From assembly GCA_002835675.1 (NCBI GenBank), contig PIZR01000001.1, positions 534,074 to 598,073 on the forward strand: a stretch of DNA of 64,000 nt, in the 5' to 3' direction. The notes beneath the pieces were generated by a model. It saw only the letters and a program-made list of their open reading frames with translations. It searched no databases and was not told the origin of the DNA. Origin of the DNA: Bacillus sp. BA3 (GTDB lineage: Bacteria > Bacillota > Bacilli > Bacillales > DSM-1321). Every line of letters starts with the position of its first letter. Positions within the stretch are counted from its first letter, which is position 1. Both the position numbers and the translations under genes were made by a program. Shown piece by piece: positions 27,908 through 36,435 of the stretch.

Positions 27908-27918
27908 AAGCGCTAACA
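27905..27918 (+). promoter_or_regulatory. cre site (CcpA) inside the acyl-CoA operon
   Basis: TGAAAGCGCTAACA matches the cre consensus TGWNANCGNTNWCA at every position. It overlaps the ligase stop codon and lies 29 bp before the first dehydrogenase. An identical 14-mer lies at 34344 in the liv leader. Confidence 0.7.
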
Positions 27919-27946
27919 ACCAATTCGAAGATAAAGGGGAATGCAA

Positions 27947-29098
27947 ATGGACTTTCGCTTAGATGAAGACATCCTGTTATTAAAAGAAAATATACGCCTG
28001 TTTATCGAAGAGCAAATCGATCCATTTTCCATGCAGATAGAGGATGAAGATCATATCCCGGAATCCATTATAAATTTATCGAAGGAAATCGGGCTATTCG
28101 GGCTTAGTATCCCGGAAAGGTATGGCGGGCTCGGAATCGGGATGGTGGGAAAATGCGCTTTATATGAGGAAATCGGCAAAACACATAATGGATATACCAC
28201 TCTGATTGGGGCCCATACCGGCATAGGGACGGTAGGGATAGTCGAAATGGGCAATGAAATGCAAAAGGAAAAGTATCTACCAGATATGGCAAGCGGTAAT
28301 AGAATTGGTGCTTTTGCTTTAACTGAGCCTGCAGCGGGGTCACATGCTACGAACCTCAAAATGACGGCAGTCAAAAATGGCGATAAATATATACTTAACG
28401 GGACTAAGCATTATATAACGAATGCTGATGTAGCAGATATTTTTACGGTTATGGCCGTAACGGACAAAGATAAAGGGGCAAAAGGAATCACCTCATTCAT
28501 AGTAGAAAAGGATTTTCCGGGTTTTAGAGTTGGTAGCCTGGAAAGGAAGATGGGTCTTCGAGGCTCACATTCTGCCGAATTGGTTTTTGAAGATTGCGAG
28601 GTTCCTGCCGAAAATGTACTGGGGGACGTTGGACAAGGGTATGTAAATGCATTGAAGATCCTTGCAAATGGCCGGGCAGGCCTTGCTGCCCGTAATTTAG
28701 GGTCCTGTCAGTACTTGCTCGATCTATCTACTAAATATGCCACAGAACGTGAACAATTCAATGTGCCGATCATAGATCATCAAGCTGTATCCCATATGAT
28801 TGCCGAGATGGCAATGGAAATAGAAGCACTTCGCTCATTCACATACCGGGTTGCATGGATGGTCGATCAGAAAGAAAGAATCATTAAAGAAGCGGCAATG
28901 CTAAAGTTGTATGGTTCGGAAGTATATAATCGTGTCGCTGATAAGGCCGTTCAAATTCATGGCGGTATGGGATACATGAAGGATTATCCAGTTGAACGTT
29001 TTTATCGGGATGCCCGAATCACTAGAATATATGAAGGCACGTCCGAAATCCAAAAAAATATCATTACCGGACAATTGAAGAGAAAATATCAAAACTAG
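27947..29098 (+). CDS. Acyl-CoA dehydrogenase (1)
   Basis: A 383-residue flavoenzyme that makes the alpha-beta double bond in acyl-CoA and passes electrons to electron-transfer flavoprotein. Typical blocks are GAFALTEPAAGSHATNL, NGTKHYITNA and the C-terminal IHGGMGYMKDYPVERFYRDA. The likely catalytic base is Glu in RIYEGTSEIQ. ATG 27947 is set by AAAGGGG 7 nt upstream. It is the second gene of the sigma-54 operon. Confidence 0.93.
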   Translation: MDFRLDEDILLLKENIRLFIEEQIDPFSMQIEDEDHIPESIINLSKEIGLFGLSIPERYGGLGIGMVGKCALYEEIGKTHNGYTTLIGAHTGIGTVGIVEMGNEMQKEKYLPDMASGNRIGAFALTEPAAGSHATNLKMTAVKNGDKYILNGTKHYITNADVADIFTVMAVTDKDKGAKGITSFIVEKDFPGFRVGSLERKMGLRGSHSAELVFEDCEVPAENVLGDVGQGYVNALKILANGRAGLAARNLGSCQYLLDLSTKYATEREQFNVPIIDHQAVSHMIAEMAMEIEALRSFTYRVAWMVDQKERIIKEAAMLKLYGSEVYNRVADKAVQIHGGMGYMKDYPVERFYRDARITRIYEGTSEIQKNIITGQLKRKYQN

Positions 29099-29124
29099 TC
29101 TAATTGGAAAGCGGAGGGGTTAAT

Positions 29125-30300
29125 ATGGATTTACGACTATCAGATGAACAAAAAATGGTACAAAAAACAATACGCAAGTTCGTGGAAAATGAATTGATAC
29201 CCTTGGAAAATGAAGTGCTTCGCAATGAAATGGCAGGGAAGCCTAGTTTACCAGAGGGAACATTGAAAGATTTACAGGAAAAAGCAAAAAAAGCTGGGTT
29301 TTGGGGCATCAATACCCCAGAGGAATATGGCGGGGCAGACTTAGGGCAGCTTATGATGGCAATTGTCTTAATGGAAGTATCAAAAACGTTTGTACCATTC
29401 AGCTTTGGAGGTTCGGCTGATAACATACTTTATTATGCAAATGAAGAACAGAAACAGAAATATCTGATCCCTACTATTAATGGTGAGAAAAAGTCCTGTT
29501 TTGCCATGACGGAGCCGGGGGCTGGGTCTGATACGCGAAATATTAAAATGACGGCAGTAAAAGAAGGGAATGAATGGGTGCTTAACGGAGAAAAAACATT
29601 CATCACTGGAGGAAATGATGCCGATTTCGTCATGGTCATTGCTGTAACTGACAAAGAACGTCATCAAGCAACCGGGACGGAAGGGGTAACCTGTTTCATT
29701 GTAGACCGTGATATGGGCTGGAGATCAGAATATATCAATACGATGGGAGAATGGGGACCGGCAGGTTTAGTTTTTGATAATGTCAGGGTACCCGAAGAAA
29801 ACATCTTAGGGGAAGTGCATGGCGGTTATAAACTAGGCTTGGAATGGATTGGGTTTGCAAGATGGATCGTGGGCGCACGTGCTGTTGGTTCGGCAGAAAG
29901 ATTGCTGCAAATGGCTATAGAATACGCTAAAGAACGAGTAACTTTCGGTAAACCGATCGCGGAGCGCCAGGCCATTCAATGGCAGATAGCTGATTCGGCC
30001 GTAGAAATTGAAGCTGCAAGATGGCTTGTATTGAATGCGGCTTTTACACTTGATAATGGAGAAGACAATCGCCATTTAGCTTCAATGGCTAAACTCTATG
30101 GAGCCAATATGGGGAATCGGGTCGTTGATCGTGTATTGCAGATTCACGGTGGCATGGGCTATACGAAGGAGCTTCCCATCGAACGTTGGTACCGCGAAGC
30201 CAGGCTTTGGAGGATTTATGATGGTACGGATGAAATACAGCGTATGATCATTTCCCGAAATTTGATTAAGGGACATGTTAAAGTAGGGCAATTTTTATAA
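29125..30300 (+). CDS. Acyl-CoA dehydrogenase (2), Asp at the catalytic-base position
   Basis: A 391-residue acyl-CoA dehydrogenase, clearly diverged from the gene before it. It has AMTEPGAGSDTRNIKMTAV, NGEKTFITGG and LQIHGGMGYTKELPIERWYR. At the C-terminus it reads RIYDGTDEIQR, so the usual catalytic Glu is Asp, as in some branched or unusual-substrate dehydrogenases (ACAD10/11-like). Two dehydrogenases in one operon suggest either two rounds or two chain forms of one substrate. ATG 29125 follows GGAGGGG. Confidence 0.92.
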   Translation: MDLRLSDEQKMVQKTIRKFVENELIPLENEVLRNEMAGKPSLPEGTLKDLQEKAKKAGFWGINTPEEYGGADLGQLMMAIVLMEVSKTFVPFSFGGSADNILYYANEEQKQKYLIPTINGEKKSCFAMTEPGAGSDTRNIKMTAVKEGNEWVLNGEKTFITGGNDADFVMVIAVTDKERHQATGTEGVTCFIVDRDMGWRSEYINTMGEWGPAGLVFDNVRVPEENILGEVHGGYKLGLEWIGFARWIVGARAVGSAERLLQMAIEYAKERVTFGKPIAERQAIQWQIADSAVEIEAARWLVLNAAFTLDNGEDNRHLASMAKLYGANMGNRVVDRVLQIHGGMGYTKELPIERWYREARLWRIYDGTDEIQRMIISRNLIKGHVKVGQFL

Positions 30301-30320
30301 TAGATTAGGAGGAAACGATT

Positions 30321-31085
30321 ATGACAGGGAGATTTTCAGGGAAAACGGCATTAGTTACAGGTGGAAGCAGGGGGATTGGCCGGGCGATCGTCGAACTATT
30401 TGCCAGTGAAGGCGCAAACGTAGCGATTATCGATATCAACGAAGAGGTTTTGACATCAACGGGAAATGAATTAAGGGATAAGGGTTATGCCATTTTTACA
30501 AAAGTGGCCAATGTGGTCAATCCCGAAGAAGTGGAAGCATCCATAACAGAAATAGCCGACACATTCGGATCGCTTGATATTCTCGTGAATAATGCTGGGG
30601 TCATCCGGGATAATCTACTTTTCAAAATGACCGATTCAGATTGGCAGACGGTAATGGATGTGCATTTAAAAGGTACTTTCAATGCAGTACGTGCTGCCCA
30701 GAAGCATATGGTTGCAAATAAATACGGAAGAATCATCAATATATCATCCACCTCGGCCCTCGGGAACCGCGGGCAGGCTAATTATTCAGCTGCTAAAGCC
30801 GGACTTCAGGGGTTAACAAAAACACTGGCAATCGAACTGGGCAAATACGGGATAACGGCTAATTCGGTAGCACCAGGTTTTATCGAAACCGAAATGACGA
30901 AAGAAACAGCTAGGCGGGTGGGAGTGAGTTTTGAGCAATTCATCCAGGACAGGGCAAACAGTATTCCTGTTGCCAGAAGCGGTTTGCCAAGTGATATCGC
31001 TCATGCTGTTGCATTCTTTGCCGATGAAGCATCCTCATTCATTAGCGGGCAGGTTTTATATGTTGCGGGCGGTCCAAAAAATTAA
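30321..31085 (+). CDS. SDR-family dehydrogenase (3-oxoacyl/3-hydroxyacyl-CoA type)
   Basis: A 254-residue short-chain dehydrogenase with cofactor motif TGGSRGIGRA, NNAG, and the Ser-Tyr-Lys triad (SSTSALGNRGQANYSAAK). An acidic Asp follows beta-2 (IIDI), which suggests NAD(H) rather than NADP(H). In this operon the expected job is oxidising the 3-hydroxyacyl-CoA made by the MaoC pair; FabG-like annotation would be misleading. AGGAGG precedes ATG 30321. Confidence 0.9.
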   Translation: MTGRFSGKTALVTGGSRGIGRAIVELFASEGANVAIIDINEEVLTSTGNELRDKGYAIFTKVANVVNPEEVEASITEIADTFGSLDILVNNAGVIRDNLLFKMTDSDWQTVMDVHLKGTFNAVRAAQKHMVANKYGRIINISSTSALGNRGQANYSAAKAGLQGLTKTLAIELGKYGITANSVAPGFIETEMTKETARRVGVSFEQFIQDRANSIPVARSGLPSDIAHAVAFFADEASSFISGQVLYVAGGPKN

Positions 31086-31103
31086 GGGAAAAGGCGGGAT
31101 GTT

Positions 31104-31556
31104 ATGTTCAACGAAAGTATTGGAAAACGATCCAACCCCGTTAAAAATATAGTTGAACGGGGAGCCGTTAAAAAATTCGCATTATCGATTGGTGATCCCC
31201 ACCCAATTTTCATAGATGAAGAAATAGGCAGGCAATCAAGGTACGGAACGAATATCGCTCCACCAACTTTCCCAAGGGTCTTTGATTTTGGGACGATTGA
31301 AAGCTTAAATCTACCGAATAAAGGGTTGATTCACGGTGAGCAGATATATCGCTATAACAGGCCGCTGAAGGTAGGGGAAGAAATCACCTGTTATACGGAA
31401 GTGAAAGACTATTATGAGAAAAAAGGAAAACAAGGGGAAATGGGATTTCTAGCCTTTAAAAATTATGGGACGGATGCAAATGGGGAAATCGTCTTCACTG
31501 CTGAACAGCTTGTCATTATAAATGAAACGATCAGAAGGATGGTGATGAGTAAGTGA
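31104..31556 (+). CDS. MaoC-like dehydratase, N-terminal-type (FAS1-like) subunit
   Basis: A 150-residue hot-dog protein of the FAS1-like dehydratase type. It has KKFALSIGDPHPIFIDEEIG but lacks the hydratase signature D-x-N-P-[LIV]-H. It overlaps the next gene, which does have the signature. Such pairs form heteromeric enoyl-CoA hydratases (for example ChsH1/ChsH2 of actinobacterial steroid breakdown) in which this half shapes the binding pocket. Confidence 0.88.
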   Translation: MFNESIGKRSNPVKNIVERGAVKKFALSIGDPHPIFIDEEIGRQSRYGTNIAPPTFPRVFDFGTIESLNLPNKGLIHGEQIYRYNRPLKVGEEITCYTEVKDYYEKKGKQGEMGFLAFKNYGTDANGEIVFTAEQLVIINETIRRMVMSK

Positions 31557-31954
31557 CGACATTAACCGAACTGCATATTGGTGACTCGTTACATTCCATC
31601 GAGCTTGCGCCTGTAACGCGACTGGACCTCATTAAATATGCCGGCGCATCAGGTGATTTCAATCCCATTCATACGATTGATGAGGAAGCAAAAAATGCTG
31701 GTCTTCCCGGTATCATCGCGCATGGAATGTGGACGATGGGAAACCTCGCAAAGCTTTTCAGTAATCTATATGAAATTGGTTTTATCGAAGAATACAAGAT
31801 TCGTTTCAAAGGTATGGTTTTCTTGAATGATGTCATAACTCTTCAAGCGGATCTAAAAGAAAAAAATGGGGATAGATATTTTTTCAACGTTGCGGCCACT
31901 AACCAGTCAGGTAAGGAAGCAATCAGTGGAGAGGTTATTTTTAAGACTTACTGA
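31553..31954 (+). CDS. MaoC-like enoyl-CoA hydratase, catalytic subunit
   Basis: A 133-residue hot-dog protein with the full hydratase-2 motif YAGASGDFNPIHTIDEEA (catalytic Asp and His) and AHGMWTMG. It starts at GTG 31553, overlapping the previous stop by 4 nt, so the two subunits are translationally coupled. A strong terminator follows. There is no thiolase in the operon; that step must be encoded elsewhere. Confidence 0.9.
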   Translation: MTTLTELHIGDSLHSIELAPVTRLDLIKYAGASGDFNPIHTIDEEAKNAGLPGIIAHGMWTMGNLAKLFSNLYEIGFIEEYKIRFKGMVFLNDVITLQADLKEKNGDRYFFNVAATNQSGKEAISGEVIFKTY

Positions 31955-31959
31955 GGGAA

Positions 31960-31995
31960 AGTAGTGATGAAAATTATTTCATCACTACTTTTTTT
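31960..31995 (+). terminator. Terminator of the acyl-CoA operon
   Basis: AGTAGTGATGAAA pairs with TTTCATCACTACT, followed by TTTTTTT. Confidence 0.93.
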
Positions 31996-32082
31996 GGAGC
32001 GAAATTCGACAATTTTAAAGGAGTTTCGAAAATTATCCAGAATTGTACTTAAAAAGAATTCTTTTTGCGGCGGTGAATAGTA

Positions 32083-33780
32083 ATGAATCAAGTGAAACAG
32101 GATTCTCGGATTAATTTGCTCAAAGAGTCGACCATCCCTGCACTAGTCGTGGATTCTGAAAATCGGATAAAGGATTGGGGCAACTATTTTAATCAATCGT
32201 TAAGTCAGGATGGTAATAATACACTAACCGAACAATTCGATGAGTGGCAATTTCTCGATAATAAAAGGCTTGCAGCTGCAAGGCTGCATGATAAGCGGTA
32301 TTTATTTTTATTAATGAAACAAATGGATGCTGACAATATTCTATATATAGGCAGTGAAACAGAATTTTTGGACGATTTATTGATTGATGCGCATGAAACG
32401 GATAAATTGAATCGCGCACTGGATGCCATTATCGAAAACTCCTATGATGGAATATACATCACCGATCAAGATGGAATCACGCTTTATACCAATTCGGCAA
32501 TTGAACGGATCACGGGCATACCAAAAGAGTATTATATCGGCAAATCGGTGGACCAATTAATTAAACGCGGCATACTGAATGCTTCGGTGACGCATAAGGT
32601 AGTGAAGCTGAGACGAACGGTATCAGTCGTACAGGATAATTTTGCTGGAAAGGAAACATTGATTACAGGAAGTCCCGTTTTTAATGCAGAAGGGGAAATA
32701 GAGCAAGTCGTTACGAATATAAGAGATTTATCCGATTTAAATGAACTGATGCACGAGTTGACGAAAGTAAATGAACTGAATAATCAATATAAGCAGGAAA
32801 TTGAAAAACTGCGGAAGATAACAAGCAAGGATGGAGTCGTATTTGTCAGTGATAAAATGAAAATGATTTATGAAATTGCTGAAAGAATATCGGATATTGA
32901 TGCGACAGTACTCATTCTGGGAGAAACGGGTGTTGGAAAGGATGTCCTTGCCCGCAATATTTATAATCGGAGCATCCGATCTAAAAAAGGAGATTTCATC
33001 AAAATAAATTGTGGGGCAATTCCTGCTGATTTATTGGAATCCGAGCTCTTTGGATATGAAGGAGGGGCATTTACCGGAGCCAATCAAAAAGGCAAACCAG
33101 GGATGTTTGAGCTTGCAGAGAGTGGGATCTTATTCCTGGATGAAGTTGGTGAGCTTCCCCTGCAACTTCAAGTGAAGCTGCTTCGGGCCCTTCAGGAAAG
33201 GGAGATTCAAAGAATCGGTGGAACAAAGCCAAAGAAGATCGATGTTCGCATAATAGCAGCCACGAACAGAAATCTATCGGAAATGGTCAAAGCGGGTGAG
33301 TTTCGTGAAGACCTCTTTTATAGGCTGAATGTCATTCCGATTACGATTCCTCCTCTACGGGAAAGAAGAGAGGATATCTTGGCATTGACTGACTTATTTT
33401 TAACAAAAGCAAACGAACAATATAAATTCTCAAAAGAAATAGATTCGCGGTTGAAGGAATATTTTTATCAACATGATTGGCCAGGAAATGTCCGTGAATT
33501 GATTAATATAGTGGAAAGGCTCGTCGTGCTGACGGATAATCAAATATTATCGATTAACGACCTTCCGGAAGAATATCAGCCGGAAAATCGGAATCAGCCG
33601 AACCTCAATGCTACCCTAACTTTAAAAGAAGCGGTGGAAAGAGCCGAAAAGGAAATCTTGACGAAAGCGGCTCAAACCTACCAAACTACATATGAAATCG
33701 CAGAGGCCCTAGATTCCAGTCAGGCAACAATTGTGAGGAAACTTAAAAAATACCGATTAAAGGTCAGTGGAAAAGAATAG
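32083..33780 (+). CDS. Sigma-54-dependent transcription activator with PAS sensor
   Basis: A 565-residue enhancer-binding protein. Residues 1-110 are a poorly conserved sensor segment. A PAS domain (about 111-215) and a short linker helix follow. The AAA+ domain (about 252-480) has Walker A GETGVGKD (280-287), the sigma-54 contact loop GAFTGA (328-333) and Walker B FLDE (351-354). The C-terminal helix-turn-helix (about 525-562) resembles the TyrR type. It lies between the acyl-CoA operon and the liv operon, both with -24/-12 promoters and the same upstream motifs, so it is the likely activator of both. The signal is unknown; the PAS domain could bind the acid or its CoA ester. Confidence 0.95.
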   Translation: MNQVKQDSRINLLKESTIPALVVDSENRIKDWGNYFNQSLSQDGNNTLTEQFDEWQFLDNKRLAAARLHDKRYLFLLMKQMDADNILYIGSETEFLDDLLIDAHETDKLNRALDAIIENSYDGIYITDQDGITLYTNSAIERITGIPKEYYIGKSVDQLIKRGILNASVTHKVVKLRRTVSVVQDNFAGKETLITGSPVFNAEGEIEQVVTNIRDLSDLNELMHELTKVNELNNQYKQEIEKLRKITSKDGVVFVSDKMKMIYEIAERISDIDATVLILGETGVGKDVLARNIYNRSIRSKKGDFIKINCGAIPADLLESELFGYEGGAFTGANQKGKPGMFELAESGILFLDEVGELPLQLQVKLLRALQEREIQRIGGTKPKKIDVRIIAATNRNLSEMVKAGEFREDLFYRLNVIPITIPPLRERREDILALTDLFLTKANEQYKFSKEIDSRLKEYFYQHDWPGNVRELINIVERLVVLTDNQILSINDLPEEYQPENRNQPNLNATLTLKEAVERAEKEILTKAAQTYQTTYEIAEALDSSQATIVRKLKKYRLKVSGKE

Positions 33781-33790
33781 GTGAGTTTGA

Positions 33791-33842
33791 ACAGCACCTC
33801 CATTGTTGGAAACCATCCAACAATGGAGGGTGCTGTTTTTTT
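33791..33842 (+). terminator. Terminator after the sigma-54 activator
   Basis: CAGCACC-TCCATTGTTGGA pairs with TCCAACAATGGA-GGGTGCTG, followed by TTTTTTT. Confidence 0.95.
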
Positions 33843-33937
33843 GTGCATTTTAACCTGGACTTGCTTAAAACGATTAAGGCTGTGAAGGTTATTATTGGAT
33901 CCCTTTCATTTAATGTCTTCATTTAATTATTTTATTG

Positions 33938-33963
33938 ATTCAGAAATGATTTTTTCAGTCAAT
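33938..33963 (+). promoter_or_regulatory. Distal upstream activator motif, liv operon
   Basis: A 26-bp block starting ATTCAGAAATGA and ending AGTCAAT, 22/26 identical to 26108-26133. It lies 73 bp before the proximal motif; the other copy lies 74 bp before its own. Confidence 0.65.
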
Positions 33964-34010
33964 AGTGAATGACGGACATCCCGTATGGAATCGTTACTTT
34001 TGATTTTTAC

Positions 34011-34026
34011 AATTCAATAATGAATT
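34011..34026 (+). promoter_or_regulatory. Proximal upstream activator motif, liv operon
   Basis: AATTCAATAATGAATT, an inverted repeat identical in both arms to 26182-26197, with the same 41-bp offset to the -24 element. Confidence 0.7.
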
Positions 34027-34066
34027 CACTGACTGGTGAATAGCCTAATTGTCGGTGAGTTCATGT

Positions 34067-34082
34067 TGGCACGGCACTTGCA
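34067..34082 (+). promoter_or_regulatory. Sigma-54 (SigL) promoter of the liv operon
   Basis: TGGCAC-ggcac-TTGCA, a consensus -24/-12 element. The transcript would start near 34094 and have an unusually long leader of about 480 nt. Confidence 0.88.
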
Positions 34083-34090
34083 TTTATAAT

Positions 34091-34144
34091 ACAAGAAATA
34101 ATCTACATACAAGAAATAATCTACATACAGGAAATTAATCTGCG
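34091..34144 (+). repeat. 18-bp tandem repeat at the start of the liv transcript
   Basis: ACAAGAAATAATCTACAT occurs twice in tandem and a third, changed copy follows (ACAGGAAATTAATCTGCGT). It begins at the predicted transcription start of the sigma-54 promoter. Confidence 0.8.
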
Positions 34145-34572
34145 TAATGGTCTTTTAGTGGTGTGGAAGGGGTGAACGAACAAGACGATTACCATGGGTA
34201 AACCGTTATTAAAAGAGAAGTTGTAATCATTGGCTATCCCTAAAATCAGCATCTGCTTGTCTGCACAATCGTACCGCCTAGATTCATAAGGCAGAATGAA
34301 TGAGGAAAAAACGTCATGTACAGTAATAAGTTGTCATTATAAATGAAAGCGCTAACAAACAATCGGGTGTTTTTTTCGCTACACCTAATCTTTATCTGTA
34401 GGTGGAGAATATAGGGAAATAATACTTACTATTCCTCCCCGGGAGGTTGAGCCTGTGAGGGAAAAATTAAAGTGTTTTTCATCACAGAGGTGTGCTTTCA
34501 AAATATGGACAGGATGGTAGGCCAGGGAATGAACAGCAAAGTGAAATTCAATAATTTTCAAGGAGGAAGTAA
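34145..34572 (+). other. Long leader of the liv operon
   Basis: No gene is visible. The leader holds a cre site (34344-34357) and a GC-rich palindrome CCTCCCCGGGAGG near 34433-34445 that resembles an anti-ribosome-site pair. I see no known riboswitch or T-box signature. The leader ends with AAGGAGG before livH. Confidence 0.5.
34344..34357 (+). promoter_or_regulatory. cre site (CcpA) in the liv leader
   Basis: TGAAAGCGCTAACA, a full match to the cre consensus and identical to the site at 27905. It lies downstream of the promoter, which suggests a roadblock type of catabolite repression. Confidence 0.75.
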
Positions 34573-35436
34573 ATGGAAATTTTGATCCAGCAGCTTTTTA
34601 ATGGTTTGACGATTGGCAGCGTATATAGTCTTGTTGCCCTGGGATTGACGCTAGTATATGGAATATTGCATATCCCGAACTTTGCCCACGGTGCCCTATA
34701 TATGTTGGGTGGATATATCACGTTATCAATGATGACCTTATATGGGGTCAATTACTGGATTTCCATGTTCGTATCCATTATCGTTGTTGGTTTGTTGGGA
34801 GTCCTTTTGGAACGTTTCGTGTTTCGCCTGTTAAGGGAGGCACCTCCATTGCACGATAAGATAGCGGCAATCGGAATTCTCCTTTTTCTTGAAGCCTTTG
34901 CCCAATTTGTCTGGGGTGCCGACTTCCATACAATGACTTCTCCATACGGCCAAGTGGTCAATATCATGGGCCTGACGTTCACACTTCAGCGATTATTGAT
35001 CATCATATCAGCTATCGCAGTGATGGTTTTACTTTACCTTTTCCTAAAGAAAACTTATGCCGGCTCGACGATTATAGCGATGTCCCAAAGCCGTGAAGGT
35101 GCTTCATTAGTGGGAATCAACATTAATAAAGTCGCAATGCTTACCTTCATGATATCGGGAGGATTAGCAGCCATCGCTTCATCCCTTGCATCACCGATTA
35201 ACCTTGTTTTTCCCGGCATGGGGCATTTAGTCATCCTAAAAGCATTCGTCATTATCATATTGGGCGGGATGGGGAGCATCCCGGGGGCGATCGTAGGCGG
35301 ATATATCCTAGGTTTCAGTGAGAGCCTGGGCGCAACTTATATTTCAAATGATTATAAAGACATCATTGCATTCATTCTTTTAGTCGTAATATTAACCGTG
35401 AAACCAACAGGTCTTTTTGCCAAGGGGGAGAGGTAG
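34573..35436 (+). CDS. Liv-type ABC transporter permease (LivH)
   Basis: A 287-residue membrane protein of the branched-chain amino-acid permease family, with about eight hydrophobic segments. It has the LivH opening NGLTIGSVYSLVALGLTLVYGI and the loop GGMGSIPGAIVGG that contacts the ATPase. First gene of a five-gene importer operon under sigma-54 control. The family also imports aromatic and other carboxylates, so leucine is not assured as substrate. AAGGAGG precedes ATG 34573. Confidence 0.92.
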   Translation: MEILIQQLFNGLTIGSVYSLVALGLTLVYGILHIPNFAHGALYMLGGYITLSMMTLYGVNYWISMFVSIIVVGLLGVLLERFVFRLLREAPPLHDKIAAIGILLFLEAFAQFVWGADFHTMTSPYGQVVNIMGLTFTLQRLLIIISAIAVMVLLYLFLKKTYAGSTIIAMSQSREGASLVGININKVAMLTFMISGGLAAIASSLASPINLVFPGMGHLVILKAFVIIILGGMGSIPGAIVGGYILGFSESLGATYISNDYKDIIAFILLVVILTVKPTGLFAKGER

Positions 35437-35437
35437 C

Positions 35438-36433
35438 GTGAAGATATTAACGAAAAGAAATGGGATTATCGCTCTTATCATCTTTGCTTTTTCATTCCCC
35501 TTTATCGCTCAAAACGATTATTATCTCCATATGCTGACACTTTCGTTCATCTGGGCGATAGCTGTTTATGGAATCAATTTATTATCAGGATATACTGGAT
35601 ATCTCTCGCTTGCACATGCTGGATTTTTTGCGATTGGAGCATATTCACTTGGCCTCCTGACGGTAAAAGCGGAAATGAACTTTTGGCTGGCACTTGTATG
35701 TGCATGCTTAATCACATGTGCAATTGGGTTTTTAATCGGTTTGATCGCGCTGAGGACAAAGGAACACTTTTTCGCGATTTATACCCTATGTGTGGGTTAC
35801 ATCATATATCTGGTCATCGATAAATGGGAAGGACTTACAGAGGGGGTTAGGGGATTGATCGGTATCCCTGCTCCTGGAAATATAGGGCCGATCACCTTCG
35901 ATACTGCAGCATCCCAATATTATCTAGTCCTCATTTTCCTGCTTGCAGTGATTTTAGTCGTGTATCGAATTATACGCTCGTTGACCGGCAGGACGTATAT
36001 GGCCATCAGGAACAGCGAGGACCTTGCAAAAACCATTGGTATATCCACAATGAAGAATAAGTTAACCGCATTTGTCCTTTCCACATTCTTTGCAGGTTTG
36101 GCAGGTGCTTTGTATGCTTCATTCATTCGTTTCATTGGACCTGATATCGGATCAACTGCCATAATGTTCGATCTATTGATGTATTTATTGGTTGGTGGAA
36201 TCGGGACACTTTCAGGTCCTTTGGTAGGAACATTATTGTTAGTAATCCTTTCGCAAAATCTGCAATTCCTTCAAGAATATCGAATGTTGATATTCGGGCC
36301 ATTGCTTACGGTGATCATAATCTTTTATCCGCGCGGAATCGCAGGTGCCTTCTTTGATTGGAAAAGAAAGCGAAAAGATAATGAACTGTCCAGGGTGAGA
36401 AGCGAAATGCACATAAAAGCTGAGGAGGGATGA
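35438..36433 (+). CDS. Liv-type ABC transporter permease (LivM)
   Basis: A 331-residue membrane permease of the LivM family (GYLSLAHAGFFAIGAYS, GGIGTLSGPLVGT). GTG 35438 is chosen because GGGGAGAGG lies upstream; it starts 1 base after the livH stop. It pairs with LivH to form the channel. Confidence 0.92.
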   Translation: MKILTKRNGIIALIIFAFSFPFIAQNDYYLHMLTLSFIWAIAVYGINLLSGYTGYLSLAHAGFFAIGAYSLGLLTVKAEMNFWLALVCACLITCAIGFLIGLIALRTKEHFFAIYTLCVGYIIYLVIDKWEGLTEGVRGLIGIPAPGNIGPITFDTAASQYYLVLIFLLAVILVVYRIIRSLTGRTYMAIRNSEDLAKTIGISTMKNKLTAFVLSTFFAGLAGALYASFIRFIGPDIGSTAIMFDLLMYLLVGGIGTLSGPLVGTLLLVILSQNLQFLQEYRMLIFGPLLTVIIIFYPRGIAGAFFDWKRKRKDNELSRVRSEMHIKAEEG

Positions 36434-36435
36434 AT

